Below, in pieces: positions 22,427 to 33,382 of a stretch of 64,000 nt of DNA. Made by a program: the position numbers and the translations under genes. Within the stretch, counting starts at the first letter, position 1. Each line of letters begins with the position of its first letter. The stretch covers positions 63,449,838 through 63,513,837 of the forward strand of contig NC_080168.1 of NCBI RefSeq assembly GCF_950295315.1, given 5' to 3'. This DNA is from Erinaceus europaeus (taxonomy: Eukaryota; Chordata; Mammalia; Eulipotyphla; Erinaceidae). The notes beneath the pieces are model-generated. The model saw only the letters and a program-made list of their open reading frames with translations. It searched no databases and was not told where the DNA came from.

Positions 22427-22632
22427 TGGGACTGGGTGGTGGTGCACCTGGTTGAGCACATGTGACAATGCACAAGGACCTGGGTTTGAGCCCCCAGCCC
22501 CCACCTCCAGGGGGAAGCTTTGCAAGTAGTGAAGCAGTATTGCAGGTATCTCTTTGTCTTTCTCCCTTTTTATCACCCCTTCCCCTCTTGATTTCTAGCT
22601 GATTCTATCCAATAAATAAATATTAAAAACAA
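22427..22632 (+). mobile_element. SINE-B
   Basis: GACTGGGTGGTGGTGCACCT head, CAAGGACCTGGGTTTGAGCC box, core GTAGTGAAGCAGTATTGCAG, tail TCCAATAAATAAATATTAAA. It ends 7 bp before the fold-back. Confidence 0.85.
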
Positions 22633-22639
22633 GAAAGTT

Positions 22640-22713
22640 AGTTCTTGGGCTTGAATGAGTTATGCAAATTCTGACTACCCAGTAACAAAATAACTCATTC
22701 AAGCCCAAGAACT
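22640..22713. repeat. 24 bp perfect inverted repeat (hairpin)
   Basis: The left arm, 22640-22663 (AGTTCTTGGGCTTGAATGAG plus TTAT), and right arm, 22690-22713, are exact reverse complements around a 26 nt loop. Complementarity extends past a 4 nt offset into GAAAGTT/AACTTTC. Confidence 0.95.
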
Positions 22714-22768
22714 TTCTATCTCCCCTCCCCATCTCCAGCTGTCTCTATCCAAAATAAATAAATAATGT
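22714..22768 (+). mobile_element. SINE-B 3' end fragment
   Basis: TTCTATCTCCCCTCCCCATC, CAGCTGTCTCTATCCAAAAT and AAATAAATAATG are the last ~55 bases of a SINE-B attached to the right arm of the fold-back. Confidence 0.65.
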
Positions 22769-22859
22769 GAAGGCGAGTGACAGGGAGCTAAGGAGGGCTG
22801 GGTGCTCTGTCCCTCTATGGAATAGCGTTTGCTCGTGGGACAACTTCCCAGATGTGTAC

Positions 22860-22995
22860 ATATAGAGAGACAGAGAGACAGACAGGGAGACAGAGCACTA
22901 TCCCAGACCAAAGCTCTCCAGCACCACAGTGCTTCCATGTGGTGTACGGGACCTCACACCTGGGACGGACACAAGGCTAAGCAGGCCCTCTCAGG
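22860..22995 (-). mobile_element. SINE-C/D, minus strand, decayed
   Basis: GACAGAGCACTATCCCAGAC and GGGACCTCACACCTGGGACG fit a reversed tail and core; weak match. Confidence 0.45.
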
Positions 22996-23040
22996 TGAAC
23001 CCTCTCACCTTCCTCTGTTACAAACAACTTCATACATGGA

Positions 23041-23222
23041 CTTTTTCTTCTTTTTTATGCTTTATTATTTTTGGATAGAGACTAAGAGAAATTGAGAGGG
23101 AAGAAGGAGAGAGACAGAGACACTTGCAGACCTTCCTCATCACTTGTGAAGCTCTTCCCCCTGCAGGTGGGGATCAGGGACTTTTAACATGTTTGCCCTA
23201 TTGGCTGTGCCACCCCACCCCC
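23041..23222 (-). mobile_element. SINE-B, minus strand
   Basis: Reversed core CACTTGTGAAGCTCTTCCCC and CTGCAGGTGGGGATCAGGGA, ending near GCCACCCCACCCC. Confidence 0.75.
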
Positions 23223-23529
23223 ACCCTCCTTAATCTGTGGACATTTATGAAGATTAAGTGCACCCGTGACCTTGGGCAACAATGAATGGATCTAAGAGAA
23301 CTGAATATAAGGTCTTTCCCACAGGAAAACTCTCTGAGGAAAGAGAGAAAATTGGGGATTGGAGGGGTGGTGGGACTGGAGCTGAGCAGAACTCACTGTC
23401 CTCAAAAGGAGAGGGAAGACAGTGCTATGCAGGAGGTCAGGCTTAAGTCAAGGCCTGGAAAGACAAAGACTAGTGTGTCAAGCTTGAGTGATAATGGAGA
23501 GGTGGGCAGAGACACTGTCAGGTGGAGAA

Positions 23530-24640
23530 GTCACCATGGCCAAAGATACCACAGTAGAAACAAGCATCACAGGGCATAGAAAATTTGACAACCTGGTCAC
23601 TACCAGGCCACCCATCATCCAGGGCCCTAGTCAGGGAATCCTTGGATGGGCCTAGACCTCTAACAGATAGATCCCTCTCTCCACCATCATTGGTCATCTC
23701 CATCAGGAACAGTATCATGAAACCCTCTTGTGGGCCCCTACAGAACCTTGCCCTCAACAACAGTGCTCCAAAAGAAGGCTGCGTCAACATACTCTGCCAC
23801 TCGAGGAAGACCGATCCTGAAATGAGTGCAGCCTAGAATGTTCTCCACTGTGACCATGGACTGTGAGCTCAGATTGACAGGGATGCAGAAGTTACACTAA
23901 GTATGTGCTAGATATGAATATGCATGGGCCCCATGTCAAATCAATGGATTCACAGTTAATGGCATTTACATACTTTCCCTATATTTGGGAGTTTTTCTCT
24001 GCCTTGATCCAGCTTTCTAGTCTTATACTCAACTCTGACACCATCTTCCCAGACAATACCCCTAGCCCACATAAGCTGTTGGACTTAGTCAAAAATTAGT
24101 AAAGTCATGAGCCCCTTGGAATATACCTAAAATAAACTTCCTAGCTCCTTCCAACATGAAGACCCCAAATTTCATCTGCTATACTTTTACCTTTCAGTTC
24201 CTGATTATTAAACAAATTGCTGTACTGTATATCTTAGTGATTTTCAGCCACCAAGTCACAGAGGCTACCATGAGGTAAACCTGGCTTTCCTGGGTAGACA
24301 ACCTCACCAGTGTGTCCTGAAACTCCACCACCCCAGAGCCCTGCCCCACTAGGGAAAGATAGGCAAACACTAGAAGAAGAAGGGAAAGATAGAAGCAGGC
24401 TGGGGGTATGAATCAACCCATCAATGCCCATGTCCAGCAGAGAAGCAATTACAGAATCCAGACCTTCCACCTTTTTCATTTCATAATGATCTTTGATTCA
24501 TACTCCCAGAGAAAGAATAGGGAAACCTCCAACAGAGGGGATGAGATATGGAACCCTGGTAGTGGGAACTATATCCCTCTTATCCCACTATCTTGTCAAT
24601 CATTATTGAATCACTAATAAAAAAATAAAAAATAATAAAG
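23530..24640 (+). mobile_element. Long L1 3' UTR fragment (~1.1 kb)
   Basis: The last 400 bases match the 5389-5800 module (CCCTGCCCCACTAGGGAAAG, GAAGCAATTACAGAATCC) and end in A-rich repeats. The preceding ~700 bases run into it without a break and look like upstream 3' UTR. The 5' limit is uncertain. Confidence 0.65.
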
Positions 24641-24844
24641 AGAAAGAAAGAAAGAGGAAATGCTGACAGCCAACAGTGTACTTGTGGAAGGCTGGCAGGT
24701 ATGCAGCATGGAGCCTAAGAACTTGCATCATTCATAATATGCACAAAATGCACCTGAGATGAGTGTCAAGTTAATCTTGAATCAAAAACACCCCATACTC
24801 CTGACACCTACACTGTGACACTGATGTCACAAGTTTAGGTGTTC

Positions 24845-24965
24845 TGGTGTCTCTCTCTCTGTCCCTCTGGTGGAATGCCCCCCCCCCCCAGTGAAAAGCG
24901 GTCCAGAGCAGAGACATCAAGCATGCATAAGGCCCCAGCTCCATGAAAATAGCAATGGCTGATGA
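24845..24965 (+). mobile_element. SINE-D 3' half
   Basis: TCTCTCTCTCTGTCCCTCTG, a C run, GAGCAGAGACATCAAGCATG and CATAAGGCCCCAGCTCC match the SINE-D 3' block. Confidence 0.5.
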
Positions 24966-25215
24966 AATGTAGAAACTGCAAACAGTAGAAATACAATAGT
25001 AGCTTGTTCTGACGGCAAAGGTGGAGGCTGAAGTTAACAAAAGTCACGTTCACTTATTTTCTGAAAGAGACGGGGTATTAAAGAAAACCAAGTTTGTACA
25101 ACAGACGAGGATGTAGATGTCAGTCAGTCTGAATGGATTGGTGGAGAATACAAGGCAGAAAGGAGACCTTTCTGAGAAATGTTAACTTACTGAAGGGCCA
25201 GTTAAAATACAAGCA

Positions 25216-25500
25216 ACGAGAGTCGGGAGGTAGCACAGCAGGTTAAGCGCACGTGGCACAAAGCGCAAGGATGGGCATAAGGATCCCAGTTCAAGCCCCC
25301 AGCTCCCCACCTGCAGGGGAGTCACTTCACAGGCAATGAAGCAGCTCTGCAGGTATCTTTCTTTTCCCCTCTCTGTTTTCCCCTCTTCTCTCCATTTCTC
25401 TCTGTCCTATCCAACAATGATGACATCAACAACAACAATAAAAACAACAAGGGCAACAAAAGGGAAATGAATAAATAAATATATTTCTTTAATCTTTAAA
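25216..25500 (+). mobile_element. SINE-A, short form, 12 bp TSD
   Basis: AAAATACAAGCA at 25204-25215 and 25501-25512 bounds a complete short-form copy with head GAGTCGGGAGGTAGCACAGC and tail GGGAAATGAATAAATAAAT. Confidence 0.9.
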
Positions 25501-26788
25501 AAAATACAAGCACCATTTCAGTCTATTTTTCAAACAGTGACCTGAAGAAAATACAACTGTCTCGATTCAAGAGAAGTAATCTCACTACGTACCTCACTAC
25601 GGAAAAGTTAACACACATTTTACTTCAGCCCAGGGGCAAATATACACAGTGCTAAGCTCCTTAGGTGAAGGAATTATGATGAGCAATTACCTTAATTTAA
25701 AATCACCATTAGTCAACAAAAGGAGGCTCTGCTGGTGAGATCCCTTTTAATTTCAGAAAATAATCCAACACAGTTAAGCTGAACAAAACAATTAGCCCAG
25801 AGAGCATCTGGAGGGTTCCAGAACCACCACTGGGGAACTGAAGGAACATGTGAAGTATAGAGCTCAAGGGAGGCAGTGCTGTGCTGTCTGGATACCCAGA
25901 TGGCCCACTGAAAGGGGCGCCAAGAGTTTTCCTCTGATAAGGATAGATGTTGACAGCCTTTTAAAGCTTTCTACAAGACTTGGATCTTGGGAAAGTGCTC
26001 AAATCTACAAAGCTCTGGCTACCAAAGTATCCTTTTGGCAATGGCAATGAAGAATAAGCAGGGTGCTCCAGAAGCACTCACACTTTACTGAAATTGCTTC
26101 CTACCATCTGGAAGTAACTGGCATTTATTTCCCCTTGTGGAATAAGGAGAACCGCTCAGCTGAGTGACAGCATAGGAGTGGCTAGATTGCTAGTTGGGGA
26201 CAGGCAGTGTATTAAAGCAGCAGACTGTGAAACAGCAGGGTCTAGAAGAGTCTGATTGAGTAGCAGGGACTGAAGGAGCCAACACCTCAGCAAATATGAC
26301 TTTTAAAGATAGCCCCCCACACATACACACACCCAGAACGTCTTTTGCATCACGTAAGGAAGCTTTCTATAACATCAGCAAAATGGACATAAGAAAATGC
26401 AGCATGGATCTTCCAGGTAACTCAATCTCGGCATCATTTGTTGGAGGCTTGGTTTCTTCATTCCCATGAGGGAAGATTAGTTCTTGCCAAACACTTTCCA
26501 GATGTAGCCCCAGAGGAGAAGTGGCTGGATCTGCAGCAGCTGGACTGAAATAGCTCTGGGCCTGCCTCCTCTCCATCTCCCCTTACCTTCCCCAGTAAGC
26601 CAAACCCAGAGTCAGCAAGACCACAGCGCCTCCTGCTGTGCATCTGTGTGGAGTTCTTTCTCCCTATGGTCAAGTCAATGGAGTCAAGAGTCACCATTTC
26701 CCAGTTGTCCTCCTCCCTACTTCAGAGGCTGATGGCCTCTGCTTCTCTCTCCTGCCTCCTCTCAAGTATTTTTTTAAAATAACAACAG

Positions 26789-27065
26789 GGAGTCAGGCAG
26801 TGGCAGACCCACTGCGTGCACAAGGGCCCAAATTCAAGTGCCTCCTCCCCACCTAGAGAGGGAAAGCTTCACAAGCAGTGAAGCAAATCTGCTAGTGTCT
26901 GTCTCACTTTCTCTCTATCCTTCCTCTCTCAATTTCTGTTTTATCAAGTGAAATAGAAAAAATAAACATAGATAGGGAAGAAGGAAAAAAAAAAGCCACT
27001 GGGAGCAGTGGATTTGTAGCACCAGCAATAAGCTCCAGCAATAACCCTGGTTGTAATAAAAACAA
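26789..27065 (+). mobile_element. SINE-A/B hybrid, long extension
   Basis: GGGAGTCAGGCAGTGGCAGA head with GCTTCACAAGCAGTGAAGCA core and a 3' extension (CACTGGGAGCAGTGGATTTG, CAGCAATAACCCTGG). Confidence 0.75.
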
Positions 27066-27667
27066 ATAATAATATAATAACTTTGAGTACCAGGTTGGCC
27101 AGACGGTCATGCAAGTGAAGCTATTCCTACCTACCAATGATGGCTCACTGGGGGACAGGACGGTGTTTCTTCTTCTTCCCCTTGGGGAGTAAGGCCACTA
27201 ACCTGGGAAGACATCTAGGGTATAGGACCCCTAAAATCATCCTTCACCTCCTCATCTGACTGGCACCTGGGTCCAGCCCGGGCAGTGGGGGGGGGGGGGT
27301 CACAGCTGACAGTACCTGCTTCCTTAGAAGAGAACCAGGGCTGCCTGGGGACAGGGTCCACAGTCCACCGTGAGTGACAGAGGTTGTGTCCACCGTGATT
27401 TCTGCACAGGCATTGCTGACATTTTCTGCCCAAATCCTTCAGCTCAGGAATGAGTCCCCTCAGTTCAAGGAATTGAATTAATTATTCCCAGCCTCACCCC
27501 CCCACCCAACACACACACCCCAGACCAGCATTCCTCCCTCTCCCTTCCCCTCCCTTCTCCAAATACCAGATTCCCAGGAAACACCCTCCATCTCCCTGGC
27601 CAGCTGTAGCTCGAGGAAATAAGCAGAGAGGGAGATGTCTGCCCCAGAGTGTACCCCCTCTGCTCAG

Positions 27668-27825
27668 AGATATGACAGGAACAGCTCATTGGGTAGCTCA
27701 CTGCTTTGCCCTGTACAGGACCCAAGTTTGAGCCTGGACCCCACTGCAGTGAAGGAAACTTCAGTTCCGTGATTTCTTTCATTCTCTCTCTGCCTTTGTC
27801 CCTATCTAAAAATAAAATAAAGAAA
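27668..27825 (+). mobile_element. SINE-D
   Basis: CAGCTCATTGGGTAGCTCAC head, CAGGACCCAAGTTTGAGCCT box, pyrimidine run and AAAATAAAATAAAG tail. Confidence 0.65.
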
Positions 27826-27829
27826 AATT

Positions 27830-28050
27830 GGGGAATTGGTGGTAGCACAGCGAGTTAAGCACACATGGCACAAAGTACAAGGACCAGCTAAGGATCTGGT
27901 TCTAACCCCCGTTCCCCATCTGCCGGGGGAAAGCTTTACAAGTGGTGAAACAGGGTTGCATGTGTCTCTCCCTCTCCATCTCCATCTCCCTTATCCCTCT
28001 CAATTTCTCTCTGTCTCTATCCAATAAAATCAAAATAAGTAAAATATTAA
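27830..28050 (+). mobile_element. SINE-A/B, pyrimidine-rich end
   Basis: GGTAGCACAGCGAGTTAAGC head is A-like; GGGGGAAAGCTTTACAAGTG core and CTGTCTCTATCCAATAAAAT tail are B-like. Confidence 0.75.
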
Positions 28051-28607
28051 ATAGAAGAGAGGAGGGAGGAAAGAAAGAAAGAAAACTTGAGCATACGCTG
28101 ATATGGTATGTTCCAAGGAACTAAGTACTGCTTTCCATGAAGGCATGAGAGAACCAGGAGAACACAACAACATGCCCTTCAGACTGGAAGAGCGTCCACA
28201 GCACCCTCCAGGACTAGGCATAGTGCAGAAACCACAGGCAGCTCTCTGCTCAGCAGTCACACTGTCAAACAGGGCAATGTGGATATCATTCCAGCAACAT
28301 GCACACAAGCTCCAAGGTGACTGAATCCACTCCTATGCATTCTACTCCACAAGTGCTTCGACTCGCTGGGGAAAAGAAACCACACAGCTGTGGAGAATCC
28401 TCACCAGTAACATGTGAGATTAACAGCAGATGGCAGCTTAAAAAATTCTTTTAAAAAATCAACAGCCTTTTATAGTAGGACAGGAAATACTAAATTTATG
28501 TTGAAAATAGAAAAACAAAAACAAACCCAAACACGGCATTGCTTTTAAATGTTGACAAGAGCAGAAGAGAGTCTTCCAGTGGAAGAACTTCTAAGGAACA
28601 GAGGCAA

Positions 28608-28645
28608 GATGCAGATTCTTATGATTCTGGGTAAGAATCTGCATC
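28608..28645. repeat. 14 bp perfect hairpin
   Basis: GATGCAGATTCTTA (28608-28621) and TAAGAATCTGCATC (28632-28645) are exact reverse complements around a 10 nt loop, in sequence not assigned to any repeat. Confidence 0.95.
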
Positions 28646-28834
28646 ATAAGCAAACAGGATAAAGGGCTCTAAAGGTAGCAATTGGCTGAAAATGAAACAT
28701 AGGTTTTTCAGGTGTCAGTGGCGTGAAAAGTACAGTAATGAGTTGAAAGTATGGCATCCCCTCAGACACAGAGGACTGGGCTGTGGGCTCTGACAGTGAC
28801 AGGGAAAATAAGTGCACACCACGTGGCAGGGGTG

Positions 28835-28975
28835 GCAGCTCAACTGGTGGGGCATAGGACTCGCGCATGCCTGAGGCTCCTGGTTCCATTCCAGATGCCA
28901 AATGTACCAGAGTGGTGCTTGGGTTTCTCTCTCTCCCTCTCTTGTAAGAATTCCTATCTCATATGTAATCCATGA
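28835..28975 (+). mobile_element. SINE-C/D
   Basis: GGGGCATAGGACTCGCGCAT, GCCTGAGGCTCCTGGTTCCA and TCTCTCTCTCCCTCTCTTGT give a C-like core with a pyrimidine tail. Confidence 0.6.
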
Positions 28976-29654
28976 AATAAATCTACTAGAAATAATGGTG
29001 CATAGGCAAAAACAGAAACTGGCAAGAAGAAAACAAATTGAGTAAAAGTCATTTCCCCCCATCCCAATTCCCTACCCTCCACGAGACTGTGGAGCCAGAA
29101 GTTTCTGTCTAATCCATAGGAACCCTGTGCAGCAGGCAGGAAGGTGAGGCATTCTGTCAGCCAGCCTTGTCAGGAGCTGGCAGTCAACCACAAATCTTGC
29201 TGAAGAAAGAAACTTTCTGCAGAGCCATTTCCCTGCTGTGTAGAATCAAAGCGCTAACAGCTGGAAAAACACAATGTGCTTTTAAGATCTCCTTCTAGAG
29301 CTTGCTTCTCCTCTGCTGGCTTCATCAGAGAGGAGATCAGAGTGGCAGGCAAAGAATGGATGCCAGCTTTTACTTTTCAAGAGCAAGGGACATGGAGGTG
29401 ATGGGGGGAAAACATCAGAGAAGGTGAGGCTAGAGAGAAGCAGGGGTCAGCAGGGGCGGAAAGAGGAGGAGAGAATGAGGGGAAAAGAAAGGGCCCATTC
29501 ACTCTCTCCCTCAGATCAGTCTGCAAACTAGAATGCAAAGGCTGTGAAGAGAGCTGAAGCAAACACAGACAATGAAAATATAACATTGAGATTATACCGT
29601 CTCCAGGGATATGCAAGAAGGTTAAAAAAAATCTTCTGAAGGAACTTGAAAATA

Positions 29655-29800
29655 AACGTTTAGCGCACACCTTAAAATGCAGCAGGCCTTAGGTCCCAGG
29701 CCCAGCACCACATTGGAGTATCATAACAGTATCAAGGGGACTCCATGGATGGTGGCAAGTATTGTGTTCTCTCCTCTCTTGTGCACCCCCCCACACACAC
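29655..29800 (+). mobile_element. SINE-D, decayed
   Basis: TTAGGTCCCAGGCCCAGCAC and GTGTTCTCTCCTCTCTTGTG resemble a SINE-D box and pyrimidine run. Confidence 0.4.
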
Positions 29801-30134
29801 ACATACCCACCATGGATTATGGAATAGGAATTGGGCTGGGAGGTAGATGAATAGTTTTTGCACAAGCATGAGGCCTTAACTTTAGCATGAACAGGAACTT
29901 CTCATGGCAGCACTGGGGGCCCCAGGGGCCTGCTTCTCTTCGGAAGGAGGTGGGGTATCCTAACCTCACCTTTCCTGGGGGGCTCTCCTGAGCTCAGCCC
30001 ACCCTCCGCCCTGGATGGAGAAGGCAGCATGCACTGAGGGTGATACATCAGTAATTGCTCCTCATGTGACTGACAGCATCACCTGGGTACACTCCAACTG
30101 ATAGGTTTCAGCAGTGAAGGCAGAGTGTGTAGTG

Positions 30135-30290
30135 TTCTGAAGATACACAGGATCTTCATGCCTGAGGCCCCTGATGCTGCAGATACAATCCCCCAACACC
30201 ACCGAAGGCCAGAGTTGAGAAGTGCTCTGAACATGCTCTCGCTCTCTCTCCTTCTCTTGTTCTCTCTCACACAATAAAGAAATAAATCAC
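30135..30290 (+). mobile_element. SINE-C with pyrimidine tail
   Basis: CTTCATGCCTGAGGCCCCTG core, AGATACAATCCCCCAACACC box, GAGTTGAGAAGTGCTCTGAA end, then TCTCTC and AATAAAGAAATAAATC. Confidence 0.65.
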
Positions 30291-31049
30291 TGAAAACAAT
30301 AATAGAGGGAAAGAAACACTGTGATGTACAACTCAAAATAAAGCCCACGAGCTTCAGGGGTGCATGGAACTCCTAAGATGACCAGATCCATCTTATTCTC
30401 CTCACTGCCTCCTAAGAGACCAGAGACAGGTCTGAGATAACTCCAGATTTTAGGGTGAGCTCTGTTTCTGTGAGCCTCTGGGCTGAGCAGGAGAGAGAGA
30501 ATGCGTGGAGACAGTATTTGCTATCACAGAGCAGAAGAGTCACGTTCCTGTCATCGGGTCTTCTGACGACGGGGCAGGCGCACAGGAAGGCCATTATGAG
30601 CAGGATGAACACAATGCCAACTATGCTGTGTGTGGAGCCTTTGTGGAGTCCGCCCAGCCACAAAGGGGGATTATCTCAGGGCGCTGCTACAGGGCACGCC
30701 ACCTGCTACTGGATGTTTCCATTGAGAAGGTCACACATCCCTGCTGATGGCTGGACAGGATCTTGTGGGAAGGAGATCATCTGTTCTGTTGCAGGCAATA
30801 TCCTGTTTACAGCAGCCGCCATTCTCTGCAGCGGTTGGTTCATTGCACAAACTCGACTGCTTGGCTGTCTGCCAGGACCTAGATGGCAGTTCCTCATCCT
30901 TTCGCCTTAGAGGTCCGTTAGTGAATGTTGATGTAGCTGCTCACTTTCCCCCAGGCATTATGGATCACAAATTTAGCTTTCGAGAGAATGCTCAAACCAC
31001 TGCCTCCCGTGAATTTCTCCTGCCACCTTCCCAGTTGATAGTGGCATAA

Positions 31050-31165
31050 CCTCAAAGGTAATGAAGGCCCAGACTTGGATGCAACCCAGATGCCAATGGC
31101 AGGTAAGCGGTTGGGAAAGTTGTGGTATATGTACACAATGGACTACTACTCAGTTATTAAGAACA
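31050..31165 (+). mobile_element. L1 3' end fragment
   Basis: GATGCAACCCAGATGCCAAT, then GTGGTATATGTACACAATGG and ACTACTACTCAGTTATTAAG, is the common L1 motif before the 3' UTR. It is truncated on both sides and joined to SINE sequence. Confidence 0.7.
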
Positions 31166-31265
31166 ATGGGTGGGTGACACAGCGTTGCAGGTGTCTACCT
31201 CCCCATTCCCTCTCAATTTCATTCTGTCTCTATCCAAAATTAATGAATTAAATTTAAGACAAAAA
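31165..31265 (+). mobile_element. SINE-B 3' fragment
   Basis: GTTGCAGGTGTCTACCTCCC, CTCTCAATTTCATTCTGTCT, then an A-rich tail, appended to the L1 fragment before it. Confidence 0.6.
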
Positions 31266-32363
31266 AGAAAGAACCGTCAACCACTAAGTATGGTCGAGGA
31301 GAATTGCGGAGATCTTTCTGACTATACACACATAGAAGTAAAACAGTGACTCTGTCTCTTCTTAGTAAAGAGAGGCAGCAGATGGAGGCTAGGAGCCATA
31401 AAAACATCTGTCCAAGCACTGAATGTGCTATTGGCTCGAGATCACCAGTCTACACCTGGTAACTTGGATCTTAACTCTAAAAAGTCTCATGTACATGTCA
31501 GAAAGTAAACAAAAGCTGAATCACAGGCAAAATAGGAGGTCTGCCCAAGGTCTGCATTTAGCTTAAGTGAAAAAAAAAGTGGGAAGAAAACTTAAGTGTC
31601 TATCATTGAGGACAAGCCCATTCTTACTCAATATTCGAATCCCCACTAGTAACGGGCCCCCCAAAGCCTTAAGTCAGCAGCCGTGTTTAATATAGTTGCA
31701 GAATGCAGTGTCCCAAAGCACTGTGCAGAAGCAAATGAAATCTCCTCTGGATTAAACACACGCCCCAGAGGAAATCCACATTTAAAGCTCCACGGAATCC
31801 AAGTTTGCAATAAAAACTTCTGAAATCATTAAATGTCTAAGAAAACAGAAGCCCAAGGGCTTCTGCAAGAAAAGCAAACTTAAAGACTAGAAGACCCTCC
31901 TATCCCAGAATGACTAAATTCTACTTATACAGAGCTGATCTGAAAATCTGAACCTTCATGGTAAATCTGCTTCTGTTTCTTACATGGTAAGAGACAGAAA
32001 GAAATAAAGACAGAGAGAGAAGCAGAGAGGAGGAGGAAGAGGTGGAGGAGGAGGACAAAAATAAGAGTCCCCACCTTCCATCTCCAAAGGAAAAAGTCAC
32101 TTGAAACCAGACCAGAGGCTATAGACTTCTAGGCAACACAGGCTTCCTTGAAGGCAAATGCCAGAACAAATTCTGATCCAGAGACTTAAGTCAGATGTGA
32201 GTAAAGTTCAAGTTTGGGGAACTGAACCTGCATCAGCCTGAAGCTTGCAGTCAGATTAAGTGTGAGGAAAGGAAGCCAGGTGGTCTCGGCCAGTAGCACC
32301 CCCTGGCCACAGGCCAAGGCAATTACAAGCACTCTAAAGAGGAAAATGCCCTGAGAATGAGGT

Positions 32364-32420
32364 GGAAGGAAGGAAGGAAGGAAGGAAGGAAGGAAGGAAG
32401 GAAGGAAGGAAGGAAGGAAG
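32364..32420 (+). repeat. (GGAA)14 microsatellite
   Basis: Fourteen GGAA units, each containing an ETS-type core. It lies about 270 bp on the intron side of the exon 7 donor. Confidence 0.97.
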
Positions 32421-32461
32421 GGGGGAGTTAAAAAATCATATGATTCAGGGTATAAAAGATA

Positions 32462-32615
32462 ATAATTGGGCTAAAGAGGATAATGAACAGCACATTACAT
32501 TCATGTGGTTGTTATAGCTACTTCGTGCATGTCTGATGCTCCAAAGTCCCAAGTTCAATCTCTCTACCACCATAAGCCAGAGCTGAGCAGTGCTCTGGTA
32601 AAAAAATAAAATAAA
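32462..32615 (+). mobile_element. SINE-C
   Basis: CATGTCTGATGCTCCAAAGT core, CCAAGTTCAATCTCTCTACC box and GAGCAGTGCTCTGGTAAAAA end; it stops about 75 bp from exon 7. Confidence 0.75.
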
Positions 32616-32688
32616 TCTTAAAACTGTACAGTAAGCCATTAACCCATGATTCTCTGCCAGTAATTCAGAAGAGGTCTCGCAAGCAAAC

Positions 32689-32862
32689 CTCCATGGGTTC
32701 CTCTCCGCCTTTCACTTGGTTCTCACTCATCTCCCCGTTCTCGTAGCTACTGTTCTTCTCCACCCACAGTTCAGACTTCTCCACGGTGAGCCGCAGCTGG
32801 TCCAGGTCGGCCTTGATCTGCTTGTAGTTGTCCACATCTTGGCTGGACACCAGCAGCTGTAC
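32689..32862 (-). CDS. ITPR2: ITPR2 exon 7 of window (174 bp, phase 0-0)
   Basis: The exon encodes [37 protein letters not shown] and a hydrophilic tail [20 protein letters not shown] ending in E. The acceptor is CCGTGTGCAG and the donor GTTTGC is weaker than its neighbours. It is 58 codons in phase 0-0, so skipping would keep the frame. The [15 protein letters not shown] motif is an IP3R family signature. Confidence 0.97.
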
Positions 32863-33249
32863 CTGCACACGGGAGATCCAGTCCAGGGTAAAGCAAGGAG
32901 TTTCCCTAGTTCCTTTCCCCCCCCCCCCATCTGACTCTCCAGCTTTCCATCAGGTCTCTCAGTGGGGACTGACTACTACAAGAATATTCATGGAGATTCA
33001 GATGTACCGGGCCCAGTCAAAACACACCCAGCACTCGGAACTCTGAACGACAGATACACTGTGGCCATCTGTGGTGATGTGTTTTTTAAATGAGCCTTCA
33101 CGAAGCTTTTCAAAAGGCTGAAAAGTGCTTTAAGATAATAGACTTCTTAATTTATATTTCACTGTGAAAACTGAAATTTTCCCACACTCACTCTGGTGAT
33201 TTGAAAAGGAGCCAATACATTAAAAATAAGTGGGGTGGGAGTGGAGGGG

Positions 33250-33378
33250 TGGGAGGTAAGGGGAGATAACACAATGGTTATACAAAAAAAGACTTTCATG
33301 CCTGAAGCTCTAAAGTCCCAGGTTCTATTTCCAGCACCAACCATAAACAGGAGCTCATGGTGAAAAAAAATAAGCAAG
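33250..33378 (+). mobile_element. SINE-C
   Basis: GGGAGATAACACAATGGTTA head and TGCCTGAAGCTCTAAAGTCC core with an A-rich end. Confidence 0.75.
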
Positions 33379-33382
33379 TAAA

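Larger units (their letters stand above)
22290..32688 (-). other. ITPR2 intron 7-8 (10,399 bp)
   Basis: No exon was recognised. It holds a fold-back at 22640-22713, a long L1 3' UTR piece (23530-24640), about 14 SINEs, a (GGAA)n tract and a CpG-rich stretch near 30500-30720. Stretches with nothing nameable include 25510-26785, 27070-27660, 28060-28830, 28980-29650 and 31270-32360. Confidence 0.85.

Noticed and set aside
30412..30663. Minus-strand frame with a hydrophobic stretch resembling a membrane protein
   Set aside because: I could not match it to any family and neighbouring frames carry stops; kept only as an unidentified CpG-rich stretch in the findings.
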